Shown: in pieces, positions 54,977 through 60,000 of the stretch
How the letters are laid out: the number at the start of each line of letters is the position of its first letter
How positions within the stretch are numbered: position 1 is the stretch's first letter
DNA from: Bolinopsis microptera
Lineage: Eukaryota > Ctenophora > Tentaculata > Lobata > Bolinopsidae
Reading direction: 5' to 3'
Length of the DNA stretch: 60,000 nucleotides
Assembly: GCF_026151205.1 (NCBI RefSeq)
Contig: NC_087083.1
Span: 11,532,944-11,592,943, forward strand
The notes under the pieces: generated by a model
Told to the model about the DNA's origin: nothing
What the model saw: only the letters and a program-made list of their open reading frames with translations
Database searches by the model: none
Program-made: the position numbers and the translations under genes

Positions 54977-55225
54977 TTGTATCTGTTTCAAAAATGTTGT
55001 GCTGGCCAGGGCAGCATATTAGGACCGATCCTCTTTAGTCTATTAATAAACGATCTTAGTCGTAATTGCACACAGTCTACTGCTTACTTATTTGCAGATG
55101 ACAGTGCACTATATTTCGATAATATTTCTAGAGGCATAAACGACAATGTAATAGAAGATATGAAAATTGTGTATGAATGGCTTAGAATTAACAAGCTGAG
55201 ACTAAATGTTGCAAAGTCCGCCTAG
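54977..55225 (+). pseudogene. Reverse transcriptase fragment of another LINE
   Basis: About 80 codons covering RT motifs B to D: GQGSILGPILFSLLINDL, then YLFADDSALYFDN (catalytic AspAsp), then EWLRINKLRLNVAKS. Both ends are truncated. It is on the opposite strand to LINE-A and LINE-C and its sequence is unlike theirs. A dead fragment. Confidence 0.8.
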
Positions 55226-55807
55226 AAACGTCCATTAGCTTGATAAAATTGAGAACCAAAGCACTATTAATGCAAGCACAGGCAGCTGACTTAAAAGATA
55301 CTTGGACTCCAAACAATTTTAAATTGCAGTAATCAAATCTAATTGCAGCTGCACACACTTACTATTACTATCATGATTGTACTACAGACAAAAAACCATT
55401 TGTTGTAATGTTTTTAGATACTAAATATCTAAATTTATAAAAATTTTTATCGGAACGAATTAATTAATATTTAATAATTTATTCTGTAGATTTATCTGAT
55501 ATTGATATTGATAATGATTATATTGATATTGTTATTATTGAACGAAGCTAACTCTAGACATAGTTAATATTACTTCTTTCAACAAAGGGACTTTGAGTAT
55601 AAACGACCAAGTACAAGTTTGCATAAATTTCTATCCAACCAAGAATTCAGGAGGCAAAGGTGGGTGCGTAAACTTTATGGTCTGCACTCTCCCATCCTGT
55701 ATCACCCTGGATTCTTCTCGATGTATCTTTGTAAAAGGTATATACCTTCTAGCCAATCTCTTGCTACTCCAAGTCCCCTAGGATATCTGATCTAAAGTTC
55801 GTGCTAG
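55226..55807. other. AT-rich spacer, no gene seen
   Basis: ATATTGATATTG-type simple sequence at about 55500-55540; otherwise nothing recognised. Confidence 0.4.
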
Positions 55808-56028
55808 TTAATAATAATTATAATAATAATAATTTAAACTTATAGATTATAGTGGCACAACAACTTAAAATGCACAGGTGTGCCACGAAAACAAGTCAGG
55901 ATACAAGAAAACCTGAAAAGCAATCCACATTTAGGTTCCAAACCATAGAAAATTGTAAAGACTTGATACACTAAATTACAATGTTAAGGGTATGCACTTA
56001 ACAGTAGAAACGTTGAAAAAACAGTAAA

Positions 56029-56190
56029 TTAATTAATATCAAAAGCACGTTTAAAAAGAAACGTTTTCAGATACACTTTAAAAGATTCCAGTGACATGCA
56101 ATTCTTAATTTCAAGAGGCAGCTCATTCCATAATTTAGGGCCAACTTTCTGAAACGATCTTTCTCCATACTGTGAATATACTCTTGGTTC
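56029..56190 (-). pseudogene. LINE-C ORF2 C-terminus
   Basis: About 53 codons reading YGERSFQKVGPKLWNELP, then LESFKVYLKTFLFKRAFDIN and stop (56029-56031). This is the standard C-terminal signature of L2/CR1-type ORF2 proteins (YGxRSFxxxxPxLWNxLP...FKxxLKxxLF). It continues the frame broken at 58732. Confidence 0.88.
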
Positions 56191-58723
56191 TATAATCTGC
56201 AAGTAGTTACAGTGAAGATGATCCGCTGAACAACCATATTTCCATAGACGAGATAAAATCAGCTATAGAAAGGCAAGAAACAAATGACAAATCATGTGAT
56301 GCAGACAATATTCACCCCACCATCCTCAAACACATAAAAACAAATTGTCTTCACGTCTTGCAGATCATATTTAACTGGTGTATGAGCACAGGAAAATGGC
56401 TGTGGAAATCTTCCGATGTAACATTCTTGAGGAAAGAAGGAAAATCCAGCTACATGTTACCTGGTGCCTATAGACCGATTTCCATATCATCCTACTTTGG
56501 AAAGATTTGTGAAAGAGTGCTAGATAAAAGATTGAGACTCTTCCTGGACATTGAAGGAACTCTTGATGAAGATCAGGAAGGTTTTATTGTAGGGAGATCA
56601 ACAACGCGATATCTTTTCAGAATGCTGGCTAACCTTGAGGAAGTTAAACGACAGAAGCTGGCATGTATAGTGCTTTTCCTTGACTTCGAAAAGGCATTTG
56701 ACAGTGTTCATCTTCCATCACTATGTGTCAAACTATCAACTCTCGGTATTCAAGGAAATATTCTTAACGTGCTGAGAAGTTTCCTGTTCAACCGGACGAT
56801 ATGTCTAAAAGTGAACAACTATAAAGGAGAAAAAAGAAAATGCACAATATTTGGACTACCTCAGGGGGCTGTACTCTCACCTCTCCTCTTTATCCTATAC
56901 ATAGCAGACATGACGCACAACACCCCGGAAGAGGTAAAAAGATATCTAAGCTGCTACAAATTTGCTGATGATGGTACACTTATGATTTCCTTTGAGAACA
57001 TCTCCGGATGCCATGAAAAAATGCAGATGGTATGTGACCACCTTAGCAAGTGGTGCATCAAGAACAAGCTAGTAGTGAACTGTGATACAAATAAAACAGA
57101 GGCAATAATCTCGAAAACTGCAGCCTATAATGAAGAACAGAAACCTGCAGAATTATGTATTAATGGGAAAAGCATCAACTACGTCAAAAGTACGAAGGTC
57201 CTTGGGGTAATAGTAGATGAGGACCTCAATTTCAAGAAACATGCGTCTCAAAAACTTAAAGAATGCAAAAGAAAGTGGGGATTAATAACAAAATCAACTA
57301 ACCGCAACTATGGTCTAAACGTTTACAGCCTCACTCTCCTCCTTAAGACAATGGTCCTCACTAAACTGTTCTACGCAGCACCTATTTGGCTTCACAAGTG
57401 TCTCAATCAATTTAAAAGCTTCTGGAATAAAATAATTCTAAAAATATCTGGATCAGTCCTGAACCCACAAAGGGAATTAACCGAACTTGCTCTCCACCTA
57501 CCACCACTGGATGTGCAACTCGAAGCTCTCTCGGTTAAATTCATGTGCAAAATACTCACACAAGGTGACAATCTTTCAGCTACCCTCTACCAAGTTGATG
57601 AAAGCAGAATACCAAGTTTTCATGTCCTAACAATGTCACTGAAAAAGTACTTCCTCTGGAAAGAAAATAAGTCACACGGAACCAGAATGATAGACCTAAC
57701 GCAGCAACATTTCAAGGATCTAGCCTATTACACTCAGGCAGACATAATGAGCTACAAAAATAAGATCTGGATTGACAGCATCGAAACAAATCTGCAATGC
57801 AGAACTGTCAGTAACAACAAGGAGACCAAGATACTCGGTGTGATCACAAAGATCAAAAACAGTGGGCTGCTCCTAGACAAAAACAACTTTTTATTCGGGC
57901 ACAACACGAGTAAAAATCTGGACAGCCGAATAATGGACTACATTCACGGCAGCTCACCACTCTTTGCGAACATCCAAAAGATCATGGGTGGTGGCAGTGG
58001 TGAGGCCTGTCGTTTCTGTAACAGCTTCATTGATTCCCCCGTACACCAGCTCCTATTGTGTCTGGAGGTGCAAGACACCAGTTACCTGCAACTGAAAGAA
58101 GAGCTGGGTGGGGCAGACTCACATTCCTATCTAGATGAAGTGTTAACAAAAAGCAGCACACAAAAAGCATTCATTAGGAGAGTCGAATTTCTTTGGGGAC
58201 AAAATGATGCTCTCCAGGATTTATCCGACTAGAAAGATCATGAAATAAAGACTCTGCAAACATCTCAGAGAAATATTACCACCATAAAGAACAAAGAGGG
58301 AGTATCCTGGACCCCGAAATCCACCACTTTTCTGTACTTTCAGAGGTACCAATGTGGCAGGAAACCAGGGCTCATGCTGCCGCTGAGCTAAAGCAGTAGA
58401 GGGGATGGCGGCTTCTCTAGGATCTAACACGTCCTGAAGCAGACCAACACTATGTCCCAACGCACTGGTGTTGGGATGTCTGCCCCCGGTGCCTGTCCGG
58501 GTCAATAAAGCAGTCAAGCATCATGTATGTTATGTTGAGCATTCTCAACCAACAAATGTGGGAACTCCCACGAAAGACCAAAACAGATCTAAAGAGACAC
58601 TTAACAACATTGGAAAATAGACTTCAATTTGTTTATATAATTTATAAAGCGTATATTATTGCCCACGTTAAGGGGCCTGTTAATAATTTATTAAATTATT
58701 AGCTATTTTAGATTTAATAATAA
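56191..58723 (+). mobile_element. LINE-D: 5'-truncated non-LTR retrotransposon inserted in LINE-C
   Basis: A plus-strand element bounded by the 8-9 bp duplication TCTTGGTTC. ORF2 spans 56196-58232, the 3'UTR 58233-58700, and the tail is TTTAATAATAAT. The 3' end matches the isolated fragment at 44641-44740, which confirms the boundary. The 5' end is truncated inside ORF2, upstream of the RT. Confidence 0.88.
56196..58232 (+). pseudogene. LINE-D ORF2, truncated: reverse transcriptase and C-terminal region
   Basis: Open from 56196; the first in-frame ATG at 56358 lies inside the RT and is not a true start. Motifs in order: ISIDEIKSAIERQ (upstream RT region), GAYRPISISSYFGKICERVL, FIVGRSTT, LFLDFEKAFDSVH (catalytic Asp), FGLPQGAVLSPLLFILYIADM, YKFADDGTLM (catalytic DD) and VLGVIVDEDLNFKKH. 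The C-terminal half has LPPLDVQLEALSVKFMCKIL and a Cys/His finger-like CRFCNSFIDSPVHQLLLC near the end (C-x2-C...H...C). This places it in the Jockey/R1/I-like group, not CR1. The endonuclease and ORF1 are missing. Confidence 0.88.
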
Positions 58724-58729
58724 TCTTGG

Positions 58730-60000
58730 TTCAGTCAAATAGATAAGATGATTATAATTGGCATATTTAAACATATTACTTAAATAATCTGGTCCCATAC
58801 CATTAAGACATTTATAGACAAGAAGCAATAACTTATATTGAATTCTGTAACTAATAGGCAGCCAATGAAGGTCTTTCAGAGTGTCTCCTAGATGATCATA
58901 TTTATATAGTCCTACTATAGCTTTAGCAGCTGCATTCTGAACGAGTTGGAGTTGGTGGATGAGGTTGTCACTAATTCCATAATAAAGAGCATTGCAGTAG
59001 TCCAATTTGCAGACAATGATGCTGTTAATTATAAACTTGAGCTGAGCTTTACTAAAGAGATATTTTCTCCTTATAACATTCCTAAGGAGTCTGAAACAAT
59101 GCTTTTTGAGGGACATGATTTGAGGCTCAAAAGTAAGATGATGGTCAATTTGAACACCAAGGTTCTTTGTTGTGCTGACAAATCTGATACAGGTATCATT
59201 TGATAGCTCAACTCCCCCTATACTGACCTGGTTTAGAACTTGAGGTGAGGCGATGATAAGTATTTGTGTTTTTCCAGGATTAAGTTGAAGGCAATATTCA
59301 ACCATCCAGCGCTGTATGGTCCTAGCGCAATTCACAATTTGGATGCCCAGAACATTTACCTGATCACAAGGTTTGAAAGTTTTATATACCTGGTGGTCAT
59401 CTGCATATCCTTGCACATTGAATCCAGATTTCTCGATGGTCCTATACAGAGATCTGATGTATATGTTGAATAGCACCGGTCCTAACACAGAACCTTGAGG
59501 TACACCAAATTCTAGAATGATCATATCACTAGTAGAAGAGCCTATTCTGGTTCTTTGAGTGCGGCCTACCAGGAAACTCTTGAACCATTTAAGAGCAGTA
59601 CCTCCGATATGAATCTCTTCAGAAAGAATTTTGAGTAATTTTCTGTGTTCCACTGTGTCAAAGGCTGCAGATAAATCGAGCATCATGAGAACAGTGGAGG
59701 GTTTGCTATCACATGCCAGCAGTAGGTCATTTGTTACTTTTAACAAGATGGTCTCAGTAGAATGGAACTTTTTATAGGCAGATTGCTGTGGAACATTGAG
59801 ATCATTTTTAGCCAGATGTTCATTTAACCTTTTCAGCACAACTCTCTCGATGAGTTTACCCAGAAAAGAGAGGTTAGATATAGGTCGATAGCTCTTGAAG
59901 TCATTTGGATCAAGTTTGTGGTCCTTGATGGTAGGAATAATGTCAGCAGTCTTCAAACCGTCGAATGTGCCCTTAGCTAGAGACTGGTTGACCAGTTTGC
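58730..60000 (-). pseudogene. LINE-C ORF2, RT part, open to the window edge
   Basis: The frame enters from beyond 60000 (LAKGTFDGLKTADIIP) and shows KSYRPISNLSFLGKLIERVV, QSAYKKFHSTETILL, MLDLSAAFDTVEH (catalytic Asp), FGVPQGSVLGPVLFNIYI and GYADDHQVY (catalytic DD). Then come TKNLGVQIDHHLTF, KLDYCNALYYGI, AAAKAIVG, LHWLPISYRIQYKLLLLVYKCLNG and LTEP. It is cut in the EPR codons by LINE-D. A stop at 58703 lies in the inserted sequence and is not the native end. The typical animal L2/CR1 arrangement. Confidence 0.92.

Larger units (their letters stand above)
55808..60000 (-). mobile_element. LINE-C (L2/CR1-like), split by LINE-D and running off the window
   Basis: Minus strand. The RT part lies at 60000-58724, the C-terminus at 56190-56029, and the 3'UTR ends in an (ATT/AAT)n tail at 55809-55833. 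LINE-D (56191-58723) is inserted between them, with CTTGGTTC (or TCTTGGTTC) duplicated at 56183-56190 and 58725-58732. Removal of the insert plus one copy restores the frame. Confidence 0.88.

Overview
The window is AT-rich nuclear DNA of an animal, most likely an invertebrate. The signs are a spliced terminal exon that looks like an adhesion GPCR, CAP/CCP secreted proteins with GPI-type tails, AATAAA poly(A) signals, several clades of non-LTR retrotransposon (LINE), piggyBac, MULE and pogo-like DNA transposons, a tRNA-derived SINE, and minisatellites. The repeat mix would suit a cnidarian, but the sequence alone does not fix the taxon. Nothing looks bacterial apart from one intronless S15/CocE-type hydrolase gene.

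Layout. 1-7 kb: a small MITE, a 13-bp minisatellite, a near-perfect long palindrome and one terminal exon. 7.0-9.4 kb (minus): an intact intronless 787-aa CocE/NonD (peptidase S15) hydrolase. 10.6-11.4 kb: a TA-flanked pogo-like element carrying a HIRAN-like gene fragment. 12.2-25.6 kb: a recent tandem duplication (units of about 6.9 and 6.5 kb). Each unit has a 22/24-bp minisatellite, an intronless 322-aa CAP+2xCCP GPI-type protein gene and a pogo-like element. Unit 1 has one extra pogo-like insertion whose exact empty site survives in unit 2. 25.6-30 kb: a CAG/CTG-rich hairpin, a SINE and a MULE transposase pseudogene.

30-60 kb is a nest of retroelements. LINE-B (minus, about 30.1-39.5 kb) has its ORF2 split by a 4460-bp piggyBac element with TTAA target duplications. 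LINE-A (minus, about 46.6-54.4 kb) is nearly full length. Its ORF2 (1117 aa) is intact. Its ORF1 encodes PHD finger + coiled coil + AlkB-like 2OG-Fe(II) dioxygenase + SGNH esterase, but has one stop codon and a 1110-bp DNA element inserted in the AlkB domain. That inserted element has ends reading CACAGTG (the RAG/Transib heptamer) and a 5-bp GC-rich target duplication. LINE-C (minus, from 55.8 kb past the window end) is split by LINE-D (plus). In all three nests, removing the insert plus one target-site copy restores the host reading frame, which confirms the boundaries.

The most unusual items are the AlkB domain inside a CR1-like ORF1, the RSS-like non-autonomous element that interrupts it (its two ends differ by 10 nt in internal spacing), and the filled/empty-site pair in the CAP duplication.
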